Positions 1 through 8,471 of a DNA stretch of 29,181 nt are shown here, in pieces. A program made the translations under genes and the position numbers. The notes under the pieces were generated by a model. That model had not been told where the DNA came from and searched no databases. It worked only from the letters and a program-made list of their open reading frames with translations. Positions within the stretch are counted from its first letter, which is position 1; every line of letters begins with the position of its first letter. Source of the DNA: CAIOJG01 sp964477455 (GTDB taxonomy: Bacteria; Patescibacteriota; Patescibacteriia; Magasanikbacterales; GWA2-37-8); the NCBI GenBank assembly GCA_964477455.1, contig CAYZHG010000084.1, positions 1-29,181 of the forward strand, written 5' to 3'.

Positions 1-1954
1 CCTCACGCATTTGTCTTTCTTTTTCTTTAATTATCACGTCGAGTGGTCGAGCGTCTCCCAAAGTATCCAGCTTGGTAATTTCCGCCAATCTATCCTTGCC
101 CCTCTTTTTAGATTTCTTATTTGGATCTCTAGTAATACCAAATTCTTCTAATATATTGCGAATTGTTTTCTCAATTGTCTTTGGCGTAATGCCATGTTTT
201 TTATTATATGCAATCTGAATTTTGCGACGACGCTCGGTCTCAGACATTGCGCTTTTCATAGAACCAGTAATATGGTCAGCATACAAAACCACCAGTCCAT
301 TTACATTTCTCGCCGCACGTCCAATCGTCTGAATCAAACTAGTGTTACTTCGCAAAAAGCCTTCCTTGTCCGCATCCAAAATTGCCACGAGTGAAACTTC
401 TGGCATATCCAAACCTTCACGTAATAAATTAACACCCACGATTACATCAATTTCACCACGACGCAACGAAGTGATTATTTCAATACGCTCCAAAGTATCA
501 ATATCACTATGGATATATTTTACTTTTATTTTTTTCTTTTCCAAAAATTCCGTCAAATCCTCAGCCATTTTTTTGGTTAAAGTAGTTACCAAAATACGTT
601 CATTTATTTTCACGCGTTGTTCGATGCGAATGATCAAATCTTCAATCTGCGATAAAACTTTTCCTTTTCCAGTTACTGGACAAATAATAATTTCCGGATC
701 AATAAGACCGGTCGGGCGCACCACTTGTTCTACCACTTGCTGACTATTTTGAATTTCAAAATCAGTCGGTGTTGCCGAAACATAAATCATTTGCTTGGTA
801 CGCTCTTCAAATTCATCATATTTTAATGGACGATTATCACTTGCACTTGGCAATCTAAAACCGTGATCAATCAAAACATCTTTGCGAGCCTTATCTCCAA
901 AATACATTCCACGAATTTGAGGAATGGTAACGTGCGACTCATCTACCACTGTTAAAAAATCCGGATCACAATGTAAAAAATAATCCAATAAAGTAAACGC
1001 CGGCTGTCCTGGAAGACGCCCATCAAAATGACGAGAATAATTTTCAATACCACCGCAATAGCCAAGATTTTTTATTAATTCTAAATCATAATTTACCCGA
1101 CGCTTCAATCGTTCGGCTTCTAATAATTTTCCTTGTAGTTCAAATTCTTTTAGACGTGCTTCTAACTCCGCACGAATCGCCTCAAAGGCTCTCTCCTTTA
1201 CCGCCGGACTAGCAACATAATGCTTGGCCGGAAAAAACCACACATCTTCTTGTTCACGCTCCACTTTACGTGTCACCGGATCAAGTCGTTCAATGCTTTC
1301 AATTTTATTAGTAATTTCGAATCGATATATTTTTTCTTCGTTCACCGGAATTATTTCAAACACCTGACCAGTCATTCGAAATGTCCCGCGTTTCAAATCG
1401 CTGTTGGTACGTTCAAATTGCATCTCAATTAATTTTTCCATCATCCCCCGTCTATCCAAATCGTCTCCTACCCGCAAATGCAAAACAGTCTGTTCGTATT
1501 CTTTTGGTGAACCCAAATTGTAAATCGCCGAAACTGACGCTACAATAATTACATCTTTCCTTGTCAACAATGCCTGCGTACAAGCATGGCGCAAGCGATC
1601 AATCTCCTCGTTGATCATTGCCTCTTTTTCAATATAGGTATCAGTATGGGGCATGTACGCTTCTGGCTGATAATAATCATAAAAAGAAACAAAATACTCC
1701 ACCGCACTATCGGGAAACAATTCACGAAATTCATTACAAAGTTGAGCCGCCAAAGTTTTGTTATGTGCAATCACCAAAGTCGGTTTTTGTGTCTGTTCAA
1801 TCACATTGGCAACAGTAAAAGTTTTTCCCGAACCAGTAACCCCAAGCAAGGTTTGTTTGGCAAACCCTTTATTTAAACCAGTTACCAACTGCTCAATCGC
1901 TTTGGGCTGGTCACCCGCTGGCATCATTTTAGATTTTATTTGAAATTTGGACAT
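1..1954 (-). CDS. uvrB: UvrABC system protein B, C-terminus cut by window edge
   Basis: This is the damage-verification helicase of nucleotide excision repair; it receives damaged DNA from UvrA and then recruits UvrC. Reading down from the ATG at 1954, the protein shows the Walker A motif GVTGSGKT near residue 40, the beta-hairpin region with YYDYYQPEAYMP, VDESHVTIPQIRGMYFGD, and the helicase motif QTIGRAARN. About 651 codons are visible against a usual length near 670. The open frame leaves the window at what looks like the start of the C-terminal UVR motif (IKEKERQMRE), so roughly 30 residues should lie outside. It is the last visible gene of the 5257-to-1 minus operon, 18 bases after the MFS gene. 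No Shine-Dalgarno precedes the start. Identification is secure. Confidence 0.97.
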   Translation of the reverse strand, partial: MSKFQIKSKMMPAGDQPKAIEQLVTGLNKGFAKQTLLGVTGSGKTFTVANVIEQTQKPTLVIAHNKTLAAQLCNEFRELFPDSAVEYFVSFYDYYQPEAYMPHTDTYIEKEAMINEEIDRLRHACTQALLTRKDVIIVASVSAIYNLGSPKEYEQTVLHLRVGDDLDRRGMMEKLIEMQFERTNSDLKRGTFRMTGQVFEIIPVNEEKIYRFEITNKIESIERLDPVTRKVEREQEDVWFFPAKHYVASPAVKERAFEAIRAELEARLKEFELQGKLLEAERLKRRVNYDLELIKNLGYCGGIENYSRHFDGRLPGQPAFTLLDYFLHCDPDFLTVVDESHVTIPQIRGMYFGDKARKDVLIDHGFRLPSASDNRPLKYDEFEERTKQMIYVSATPTDFEIQNSQQVVEQVVRPTGLIDPEIIICPVTGKGKVLSQIEDLIIRIEQRVKINERILVTTLTKKMAEDLTEFLEKKKIKVKYIHSDIDTLERIEIITSLRRGEIDVIVGVNLLREGLDMPEVSLVAILDADKEGFLRSNTSLIQTIGRAARNVNGLVVLYADHITGSMKSAMSETERRRKIQIAYNKKHGITPKTIEKTIRNILEEFGITRDPNKKSKKRGKDRLAEITKLDTLGDARPLDVIIKEKERQMRE

Positions 1955-1972
1955 AATATGAATCTATCACTT

Positions 1973-3202
1973 TTAGTATTTATTTTCAAACTTTAACTTT
2001 TTGGGAAGATAAGAAATAATACTAGATAATAATAAAATTATAAATGTAAAATATATCGGATAAACCAAACCATAAGTTACCAAAAAACCAGCCAAAGCCA
2101 AAAGCGGTAAATCAAAAATACTTTTTACAAAATTAGAAAGAGACAAGGTTGTGGCACGATTAAAGGAATTACTATATTTATTAAACAAATCGGCAAAAAT
2201 CGGCCAACGAGCATTTTCAAAAAAATTTCCTAAAATATAAATAAATAATAACCAATAATATGGAATATTTAAATGCCAACCAATTAAAAATAATCCGATA
2301 GAAATTATGGACAACAAATTCAAAAAATTTATTTTGGTGGTCAAACTTTTATTTGACCAACTTTTATGGATAAAATAATTTGATATAAAAAGACCCAAAT
2401 GTAAAATCGACCAGCCAAAACCAAGCATCAAAATAGGTGCCCCTAGCTTTGTAAATAATTCCGGTTGATAACGCCAAATGATAAAAAAACCAATAAAACC
2501 CAAAGCCCGATTGCAAATAGCTCGCATCAAATTTGGATTATTTTTTATCAAATTAATAGCATCTCGCAAAATTCCCGCCTCCATTTTTTCTACTTCGATA
2601 TAATGACGTTTTGGTTCGACAATAAATAAAGCACTCAATAATGAAATTACTGCCGCAGAAGCATCAATAATCAACAAAATAACAAATTGATTTGGGGATA
2701 AATCTTTGGCAATAAGTACTCCAATTAATGGTGAAACGATCTTAAAAATTCTCTCAGCCGCATAGTATTGTCCAAAACGACGCAAACTATCGTCCCCTGT
2801 TCCAAGCTCTCTATTAGTATCATAAATAAGGGCGTCATCGGTACCCGTAAAACAAGCATTAGAAAGAGCATAAAAAAATACACTGACACTTATTAACAAA
2901 AATGAATCGGCAAATATCAGCCATAAACAGCTGACGACATAGAGACTAACTCCCAATACTATGGTTTTTTTACGGCCCCAATGGTCTGCCAAATAACTTG
3001 ATGGCACTTCAAATAAAATATTTATGAGCGACCAAATAATCGAAAGATAAAATACTTGAGTCAAATGTAAACCACGCGACAAATAAAAAAGAGTTACTAC
3101 CACATTGATGGTGCGAATATTTTGAAAAGCTTGTATAAAAAACATCCGGCTAAAATTTCCGGATAGTTCTTTTCTACGTTGTAATGTTATTTTTGTGTTC
3201 AT
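1973..3202 (-). CDS. MFS transporter
   Basis: This is a 409-residue polytopic membrane protein of the major facilitator superfamily, with about 12 hydrophobic segments. The loop after the second helix carries the MFS motif A in the form SSYLADHWGRKKTIVLG. The N-terminal half also has an acidic and polar stretch (FTGTDDALIYD) of the kind found in multidrug-type MFS members. The substrate cannot be read from the sequence; a drug or metabolite exporter is only the usual default. The ATG lies one base after the rodA stop, so the gene is translated within the rodA operon. No Shine-Dalgarno is visible. The family call is firm and the function open. Confidence 0.88.
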   Translation of the reverse strand: MNTKITLQRRKELSGNFSRMFFIQAFQNIRTINVVVTLFYLSRGLHLTQVFYLSIIWSLINILFEVPSSYLADHWGRKKTIVLGVSLYVVSCLWLIFADSFLLISVSVFFYALSNACFTGTDDALIYDTNRELGTGDDSLRRFGQYYAAERIFKIVSPLIGVLIAKDLSPNQFVILLIIDASAAVISLLSALFIVEPKRHYIEVEKMEAGILRDAINLIKNNPNLMRAICNRALGFIGFFIIWRYQPELFTKLGAPILMLGFGWSILHLGLFISNYFIHKSWSNKSLTTKINFLNLLSIISIGLFLIGWHLNIPYYWLLFIYILGNFFENARWPIFADLFNKYSNSFNRATTLSLSNFVKSIFDLPLLALAGFLVTYGLVYPIYFTFIILLLSSIISYLPKKLKFENKY

Positions 3203-3203
3203 A

Positions 3204-4298
3204 TTAATACCTTCTAACCACCATACTTTCGGCGACTCCTATCAACACCAAATTGATTATTAATGATGAACCACCATAACTTACAAATGGCAGTGTCACA
3301 CCTGTTACCGGAAGTAAACCAAGATTTGCTCCTACATTAATAAATATTTGACTTGCAAATAATATCGTAATACCACTGACCACCACTGATGCAAAATCAT
3401 CATCACTTGTACTAGCCAATAAAATCAATCTCCAAATCATTACACTAAACAAAACCATCATTACCAAGACACCAGCAAACCCAAGTTCTTCGCCAATTAC
3501 TGAAAAAACAAAATCCGTCTGAGCTTCCGGTAAAAAACGCAACTGACTTTGTGAGCCAAAGCCCAGACCTTTTCCAAAAAATTGTCCGGATCCAATCGCA
3601 ATAATCGCCTGAGTCGTATTATATCCAGCTCCCAATGGATCACGTGCCGGATTTACGAATGTCATCACACGTTCTTTTTGATAATCGTGCAACAAAAAAA
3701 ACCAAGAAAATACCGAAAATACCATCATCAAACTAACAAAGGAAACCATTAAAAAACGACGGGCACCAGTCAATAGCATTAATGAAAACCAAATAGTTCC
3801 TAGTAATACTGCCGAACCCAAATCCGGTTGCAACATCGTCAAACCGACACATGCCAAAGTTATCACTAATGTTCCAAAAAAATATAAAGGTCGTTCAAAA
3901 CGTCTACCAAAATTTGAAATGGAATAAGCTAAAATAAAAATCAATGCGGCCTTGGCTAGCTCTACTGGCTGAAAAGAAAAACCACCCAACATAAACCAAC
4001 CGCGCGTACCTCGAATGGAAGAACCGATGATCAAAACTAATATCAACAATAATATTGAAAAAAAATATAATGGCTTGGACAGAGAACGAAAAAAGCTAGC
4101 TTGCATTAAGCTAGCAAAAAACAATCCAAACAATCCAATACCCATCGCAATCAATTGTTTACGTATATATCCAGCATCCGGACCTCTAGATAGCTCGACG
4201 CTATAAATTGCGGCCAATCCCAATGTACACAAAAGTAAGGCTGAAAAAAATAACAACCAATCAAAATTGCGAGGAGAAAATTTGGCTAAACTAATCAT
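3204..4298 (-). CDS. rodA: rod shape-determining protein RodA (SEDS peptidoglycan polymerase)
   Basis: SEDS-family glycosyltransferases polymerise lipid II into glycan strands; RodA does this for side-wall growth together with a class B PBP. The 364-residue protein has about ten membrane helices and the family signatures in order: GTRGWF followed by QPVELAKAA, LQPDLGSA, the loop YQKERVMTFVNPARDPLGAG, FLPEAQTDFVFSVIGEELGF, and the terminal GANLGLLPVTGVTLPFVSYG. The short loops and the absence of an N-terminal extension favour RodA over FtsW. It sits two bases downstream of a hypothetical membrane protein and one base upstream of the MFS gene. No PBP2 gene is next to it, which is unusual compared with mrd operons. 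Confidence 0.93.
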   Translation of the reverse strand: MISLAKFSPRNFDWLLFFSALLLCTLGLAAIYSVELSRGPDAGYIRKQLIAMGIGLFGLFFASLMQASFFRSLSKPLYFFSILLLILVLIIGSSIRGTRGWFMLGGFSFQPVELAKAALIFILAYSISNFGRRFERPLYFFGTLVITLACVGLTMLQPDLGSAVLLGTIWFSLMLLTGARRFLMVSFVSLMMVFSVFSWFFLLHDYQKERVMTFVNPARDPLGAGYNTTQAIIAIGSGQFFGKGLGFGSQSQLRFLPEAQTDFVFSVIGEELGFAGVLVMMVLFSVMIWRLILLASTSDDDFASVVVSGITILFASQIFINVGANLGLLPVTGVTLPFVSYGGSSLIINLVLIGVAESMVVRRY

Positions 4299-4300
4299 AA

Positions 4301-5257
4301 TTATCGTTCCGGGGCAAGATACACGTCTTGTTTGTAAATGTCAATCTGAGGGAATAATTGTATATCTGATACCGATAATCCTTCAGAAAAATTACGCAAA
4401 TCAATCGAACGCGTTTCTTGAGATTTAAAATCTTTTATAATTAATGGCATCACTCCAACCAAACTACCACCCTGCATCAACCCAACCACGAATAATCCAT
4501 CGCGATAACCAAAGGCGGAATTATTGGTTATATTAAATTTAACAACACTAGCGGTCACACCTTCACTGGCTTGAGGTAAATCAAATGAGAAATCTTTTAC
4601 TGCAAAATTTAAACGATCATTCTGCCATGAAATTGGATCTAAAACGGTATGAGCGGTGATGCGTTTCCACGAAACATTTTCAATAACCAAATTTGCACCA
4701 GTCGGATAATTGTCTTTAAAACCAAAATATACCAACGGACGTGTCTCACCAGCCAACAAGAAACTTTTCTGATTTGCTGTTTTTTGATTATCAAAAATAA
4801 AATAATAATCAAAATGAATGATAAAATTTTTATTTGGATTACTAACTTCGGCTACTAAATCATACGTTTTGGAACCACCTGGAAAAACATTTGTTCCAGA
4901 TATCTGAATTGACTTTGGTGAATAATGTTCATGAATACCAGTATAATCTGGAAAAATTGCTAAATTTTTGTATAACGAAATATCGGCTTTAATTCCATTA
5001 ATAATGTAATCACCCCAATTCCATAGTGAAAACGCTCCAAATAATACAGAAATAAAAATTAAAAAACCAACTGCCAACTTATATAACATCAACTTATGAG
5101 TAACAAACCAAAAACTTCTCTTAAATTGTGAAGCACTAAATTCGCCAGTTACATCTTCAAAGCGATTGACATCAGTTTTGGTTTTTTTTGTCGACTCGAC
5201 AACAGGAACAACATTGCCATCGTGATTATTATTTTTTTGGTTATAAATATTTAGCAT
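4301..5257 (-). CDS. hypothetical single-pass membrane protein with large outer domain
   Basis: I do not recognise the family. The 318-residue product starts with about 50 charged residues likely to be cytoplasmic (including VVPVVESTKKTKTDVNRFED). A single strong membrane segment follows around residues 57-80 (YKLAVGFLIFISVLFGAFSL). About 235 mostly beta-type residues then sit outside, with phrases such as SYDLVAEVSNPNKNF-like strands and a PLVYFGFKDNYPTG loop. No cysteine pairs or enzyme motifs stand out. It is the first gene of the rodA-MFS-uvrB operon, directly behind a good minus-strand promoter at 5299-5327, and ends two bases before rodA. The position hints at a cell-envelope role, but that is inference only. 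Confidence 0.8.
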   Translation of the reverse strand: MLNIYNQKNNNHDGNVVPVVESTKKTKTDVNRFEDVTGEFSASQFKRSFWFVTHKLMLYKLAVGFLIFISVLFGAFSLWNWGDYIINGIKADISLYKNLAIFPDYTGIHEHYSPKSIQISGTNVFPGGSKTYDLVAEVSNPNKNFIIHFDYYFIFDNQKTANQKSFLLAGETRPLVYFGFKDNYPTGANLVIENVSWKRITAHTVLDPISWQNDRLNFAVKDFSFDLPQASEGVTASVVKFNITNNSAFGYRDGLFVVGLMQGGSLVGVMPLIIKDFKSQETRSIDLRNFSEGLSVSDIQLFPQIDIYKQDVYLAPER

Positions 5258-5298
5258 ATTGTAATTTCGCTCTATAAAAATAGGAATCCACTACCAAT

Positions 5299-5327
5299 AG
5301 TATACCCCATTTTTTACCATTTTTCAA
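5299..5327 (-). promoter_or_regulatory. sigma70-type promoter of the rodA-uvrB operon
   Basis: On the minus strand TTGAAA (5327-5322) and TATACT (5304-5299) are separated by exactly 17 bases. Transcription would start near 5292, about 35 bases before the ATG at 5257. The -35 box is three bases from the -35 box of the divergent gyrB promoter. Confidence 0.75.
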
Positions 5328-5330
5328 ACC

Positions 5331-5359
5331 TTGTCGATTAATGATGCTTATGGTAGAAT
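5331..5359 (+). promoter_or_regulatory. sigma70-type promoter of gyrB
   Basis: TTGTCG (5331-5336), a 17-base spacer and TAGAAT (5354-5359) make a good vegetative promoter. The expected start is near 5366, giving a leader of about 45 bases before the gyrB ATG. It lies back to back with the minus-strand promoter at 5299-5327. Confidence 0.75.
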
Positions 5360-5410
5360 ATTTAATAGTTTTTAATCAAAAAATATTTTTATCGTCTCAT
5401 AATTATATAT

Positions 5411-7501
5411 ATGTCAAATACTGAAAAGGAACAAAAAAAGGCAGAAGCTGGCTATAGTGCTAAAAATATTACCGTTCTGGAAGGCCTTGAAGCGGTTCGT
5501 CGCCGTCCGGGTATGTATATCGGCAGTACTGGACCAACTGGTTTGCACCACTTGATTTGGGAGGTTGTCGACAACGCTATCGATGAAGCTATGGCTGGAT
5601 TTTGTGATGAAATTCTTATTACTTTATTGCCAGACCACCAAGTTCAAGTCACAGATAATGGCCGTGGTATTCCTGTCGACATTCATCCAACCCAAAAAAT
5701 CTCCGCTCTGGAAATAGTTATGACTATTTTACATGCCGGTGGTAAATTTGGTGATGGTGGTTACAAAATTTCTGGTGGTTTGCATGGTGTGGGTGCTTCG
5801 GTTGTAAACGCACTCTCTACTTTTGCGCGTGCGGAAGTACACCGTGAAGGCCAAATCTGGATCCAAGAATATAAAATCGGTAAACCTCAAGGTAAAGTAA
5901 AGGCTATTGGAAAATGTAAAGATTCTGGCACCACTGTCACTTTCCGTCCTGATGACAGTATTTTTGAAACTATTGATTTTGATTGGAAAGTTATCGTGGA
6001 CCATTTGCGTCAATATGCTTATTTATCCAAAGGTGTAAAATTAATTTTAAAAGATCGTCGTAGTCCTGACGAAAGAGCCAAAGATAAAAATGCTATTGAA
6101 TACCCAGATCCTACCTATAAATTTTTCTTTGAAGGTGGTATCGCTTCTTTTGTCCGCTACCTCAATCAACACAAAGACATCCAAAACGAAAATATTTTCT
6201 ATGTAGAAAAAGAAGTTGAAGATGTAAAAGTGGAGTTAGCATTACAATATACCGATGATTACACCGAATCACTCTTTGCTTTTACCAACAACATTCACAA
6301 CCCAGATGGTGGTACTCATGTCCAAGGTTTCCGTACCGCTCTCACCCGCTGTCTGAACACCTACGCTCGTAATAAAGGTTACTTAAAAGAAAAAGATCCA
6401 AATCTTACCGGAGAAGATGTCCGCGAAGGTCTCAATGCGGTGATCTCCATTAAATTACGTGAACCACAATTTGAAGGACAGACAAAATCAAAACTTGGCA
6501 ACACCGAAGCCAAAACTGCGGTAGAAACGGCTATGGGTGAACAATTTGCCATCTTCTTGGAAGAAAACCCAAAAGACGGTGAAGGTATTATCAACAAATG
6601 TTTATTGGCTTCACGCGCTCGTAACGCCGCCAAAATTGCTCGCGATGCCATCCTGCGCAAAGGTGCTTTGGAAGGTTTTACATTGCCTGGTAAATTGGCT
6701 GATTGCTCTTCACGCGACGCCACTCAATCTGAATTGTATATCGTAGAGGGAGATTCCGCTGGCGGTAGTGCCAAACAAGGCCGTGATCGTGAATTTCAGG
6801 CAATCTTGCCATTACGTGGTAAAGTATTAAATGTTGAACGCGCCCGTATTGATAAAATTTTAGGTAACAACGAATTAAAATCTTTGATCATTGCGATTGG
6901 CTGTAACATCGGTGAACAATTTGATATCGCCAAATTACGCTACCATCGTATTATCATTATGACCGATGCCGATGTGGATGGTGCTCATATTCGAACTTTA
7001 CTTTTGACTTTCTTTTACCGTCACTTCCCTCAACTTATTGCTGGGGGCCATATCTTTATTGCCCAACCACCTCTATATGGTGTAAAGGTAGGCAAAGAAA
7101 TCCGTTATGCTTTTGATGAAACAGAACGTGATGTAATTATCAGTGAAGTAACCAATCAAAAAGCCGACAAAGCCGAAGCCAAAGGAAAAAAGAAAAAAGA
7201 AGAAACTCCTGTTGAAGCAGAAGGCGGAGGCGAGGGTGCCGAAGGAGAAGGTGAAGTTGAAACATTTACCGTTGGTGGCGTAAAAATCAACGTTCAACGC
7301 TACAAAGGTTTGGGTGAAATGAATCCTGAACAGCTCTGGACCACAACTATGGACCCACAAAACCGTATCATGAAAATTGTGAACGTTGAGGATGCCGAAC
7401 TCGCCAATGAAATCTTTGAGATTTTGATGGGTGACGAAGTAGAACCTCGCAAAAAATTCATTCAAACTCAGGCGAAATATGTAAAGAATTTGGATATTTA
7501 A
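5411..7501 (+). CDS. gyrB: DNA gyrase subunit B
   Basis: This is the ATPase subunit of the type IIA topoisomerase that introduces negative supercoils. Visible landmarks are the GHKL ATP site (WEVVDNAIDEAM near residue 50, DNGRGIPVD near 82, SGGLHGVGASVVNALS near 120), the TOPRIM motif EGDSAGGSA with Glu446, the metal-binding TDADVDGAH near 518-526, and the C-terminal RYKGLGEMNPEQLW. The 696-residue length fits short GyrB forms lacking the long insertion of E. coli. Before the RYKGLGEMN motif there is a low-complexity Lys- then Glu/Gly-rich insertion (about residues 590-620). ParE is the alternative, but no gyrA or parC partner is present to decide. No Shine-Dalgarno precedes the ATG; a terminator lies 52 bases after the stop. 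Confidence 0.95.
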   Translation: MSNTEKEQKKAEAGYSAKNITVLEGLEAVRRRPGMYIGSTGPTGLHHLIWEVVDNAIDEAMAGFCDEILITLLPDHQVQVTDNGRGIPVDIHPTQKISALEIVMTILHAGGKFGDGGYKISGGLHGVGASVVNALSTFARAEVHREGQIWIQEYKIGKPQGKVKAIGKCKDSGTTVTFRPDDSIFETIDFDWKVIVDHLRQYAYLSKGVKLILKDRRSPDERAKDKNAIEYPDPTYKFFFEGGIASFVRYLNQHKDIQNENIFYVEKEVEDVKVELALQYTDDYTESLFAFTNNIHNPDGGTHVQGFRTALTRCLNTYARNKGYLKEKDPNLTGEDVREGLNAVISIKLREPQFEGQTKSKLGNTEAKTAVETAMGEQFAIFLEENPKDGEGIINKCLLASRARNAAKIARDAILRKGALEGFTLPGKLADCSSRDATQSELYIVEGDSAGGSAKQGRDREFQAILPLRGKVLNVERARIDKILGNNELKSLIIAIGCNIGEQFDIAKLRYHRIIIMTDADVDGAHIRTLLLTFFYRHFPQLIAGGHIFIAQPPLYGVKVGKEIRYAFDETERDVIISEVTNQKADKAEAKGKKKKEETPVEAEGGGEGAEGEGEVETFTVGGVKINVQRYKGLGEMNPEQLWTTTMDPQNRIMKIVNVEDAELANEIFEILMGDEVEPRKKFIQTQAKYVKNLDI

Positions 7502-7520
7502 AATTGTCTATACAATCATC

Positions 7521-7548
7521 ATTGTCATTCCCGTGAAAACTGGAATCT
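7521..7548. repeat. dispersed palindromic repeat, copy 1 (ATTCC...GGAAT type)
   Basis: A 28-base element matches a second copy at 9989-10016 at 24 of 28 positions. The core reads ATTCC, 10 bases, GGAAT, an inverted repeat like those of dispersed elements such as Neisseria dRS3 or the GTCATTCCCGCGAAAGCGGGAATC repeats of many genomes. It sits just after the gyrB stop, before the terminator. Confidence 0.6.
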
Positions 7549-7552
7549 CAAA

Positions 7553-7585
7553 CAAAAAATCACCGCTCAAAACGGTGATTTTTTG
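7553..7585 (+). terminator. rho-independent terminator of gyrB
   Basis: A 13-base arm CAAAAAATCACCG (7553-7565), a 7-base loop and the perfect complement CGGTGATTTTTTG (7573-7585) form a textbook terminator with a T-run. Because A-runs flank the other side, it can also stop minus-strand transcripts leaving the small-gene island. Confidence 0.9.
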
Positions 7586-7632
7586 TTTCACTCAAATGCC
7601 AAAATATTTTAGCTACTAAATGAAGGACTTTT

Positions 7633-7670
7633 GTTTGAGCGATCGCCGGGGAGGCGTCGTTTTCTCAAAC
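7633..7670. other. compact two-tier hairpin without T-run
   Basis: GTTTGAG (7633-7639) pairs perfectly with CTCAAAC (7664-7670). Inside, CGATCGCC pairs with GGCGTCG apart from one bulged base, leaving a GGGGA loop. The CTCAAAC word recurs at 7547-7553 and 7686-7692. It lies about 80 bases beyond the stop of the minus-strand gene at 7748, so it could protect or end that transcript, although no T-run follows on either strand. Confidence 0.5.
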
Positions 7671-7747
7671 TGGGTGTCCTAAACCCTCAAACATTTCTTC
7701 GTCACAGTGCCGCGAGAAATTGCGCGCAACACTTGTGAACCTAAATG

Positions 7748-8110
7748 TCAATTTTCGTCGGCTATAAGACCGCGCGCCTTGAAGGCGTCGTACTTCGCCG
7801 CGGACTTGACTGAAGACAATGAAGGCAAATTAATTATCTCTTTCTTGAGTGCCTCCTTTGCCTCGGCCAGTGCTTTGTTGGGTGTCTCGCTCTTCGAAGA
7901 CAAGATCGCCGCAAGGACGAAAACGTACACCTCTAGTGCGCGCTTCGAGACTGCGCTAACCTGCAAGCTAGCCTCGGCGACTTTGGAACGGGCCTCCGCC
8001 AATTCGCGGCGGAGGCGCTGATTCTCTGTGCGCAAATTGACGGTCTCATGGATGTCCACAATACCGTCCTTTGCGGCCAACAAAAGTCGATTGACCATTT
8101 CGCGCATCAC
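7748..8110 (-). CDS. small coiled-coil hypothetical protein
   Basis: The family is not recognised. The 120-residue product has a likely coiled coil around residues 22-58 (including LRTENQRLRRELAEARSKVA), a hydrophobic patch at about 59-72 (ALEVYVFVLAAILSS), and a Lys/Ala/Glu helix after it. By my count 80 of 120 codons end in G or C and Lys is mainly AAG. Neighbouring housekeeping genes use A/T-ending codons and AAA. This supports real coding and suggests transfer. The start is the GTG at 8110 or the ATG right after it; GGGAG lies a few bases upstream. The GTG overlaps the TGA of the upstream short frame in a GTGA, as in translational coupling. The opposite-strand frame over the same bases is a shadow. 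Confidence 0.6.
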   Translation of the reverse strand: MMREMVNRLLLAAKDGIVDIHETVNLRTENQRLRRELAEARSKVAEASLQVSAVSKRALEVYVFVLAAILSSKSETPNKALAEAKEALKKEIINLPSLSSVKSAAKYDAFKARGLIADEN

Positions 8111-8301
8111 TCTTCTCCCATTCGCTTGTGCGAATAGAGCTTGTCAATTTGGACAACTGCCTTGAGCCCAACTTCCCGATCCAAGATCGAAGCTGTCTCC
8201 GCACGTTTCCATTTTGACGTTATGCTGGATGTATATCCAAGATCGCACCAGACAAGGCACGTTCTTTTGCACAACGGATCACCTTTCAGCGAACCAGTCA
8301 A
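8107..8301 (-). CDS. possible small hypothetical protein
   Basis: The frame is 64 codons long and unrecognised, with mixed charged and hydrophobic residues, and ends in QIDKLYSHKRMGEE. Its stop overlaps the start of the downstream coiled-coil gene by four bases (GTGA), which is the main argument that it is translated. The only in-frame start is TTG at 8301, without a Shine-Dalgarno. The frame stays open upstream to about 8367 but offers no ATG or GTG. It may therefore be a 5'-decayed gene or a leader. A strong hairpin (AAAACC / GGTTTT, 8300-8317) covers the putative start. Confidence 0.33.
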   Translation of the reverse strand: MTGSLKGDPLCKRTCLVWCDLGYTSSITSKWKRAETASILDREVGLKAVVQIDKLYSHKRMGEE

Positions 8302-8471
8302 AACCCAAAAAGGTTTTAAAGTTTGGCTGAAATTTACGACCTCTAAATTTACATTCGAGATATAAACTTAGGGATTGCGGACTTTTTCAGGTACAAGCAG
8401 GAGCAAAATAAACTAGCTCGACTGTTTGTAACACTGTCCTCGATTTATTCGAGGAAGGAAAGTCCAAAAAC

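Noticed and set aside
4092..4124. A pair of GCTAGC palindromes in direct order.
   Set aside because: They lie inside rodA coding sequence and are explained by Leu/Ala/Ser codons; no other copy was noticed.
7633..7670. Possible integron attC site, because the ends read GTTT...AAAC.
   Set aside because: It is too short and does not match the GTTRRRY / RYYYAAC core pattern; no integrase is seen.
7707..8021. A 104-codon plus-strand frame opposite the coiled-coil gene.
   Set aside because: It has no ribosome site, a low-complexity Ser/Ala/Arg product, and lies antisense to a frame with better codon bias and a plausible fold.
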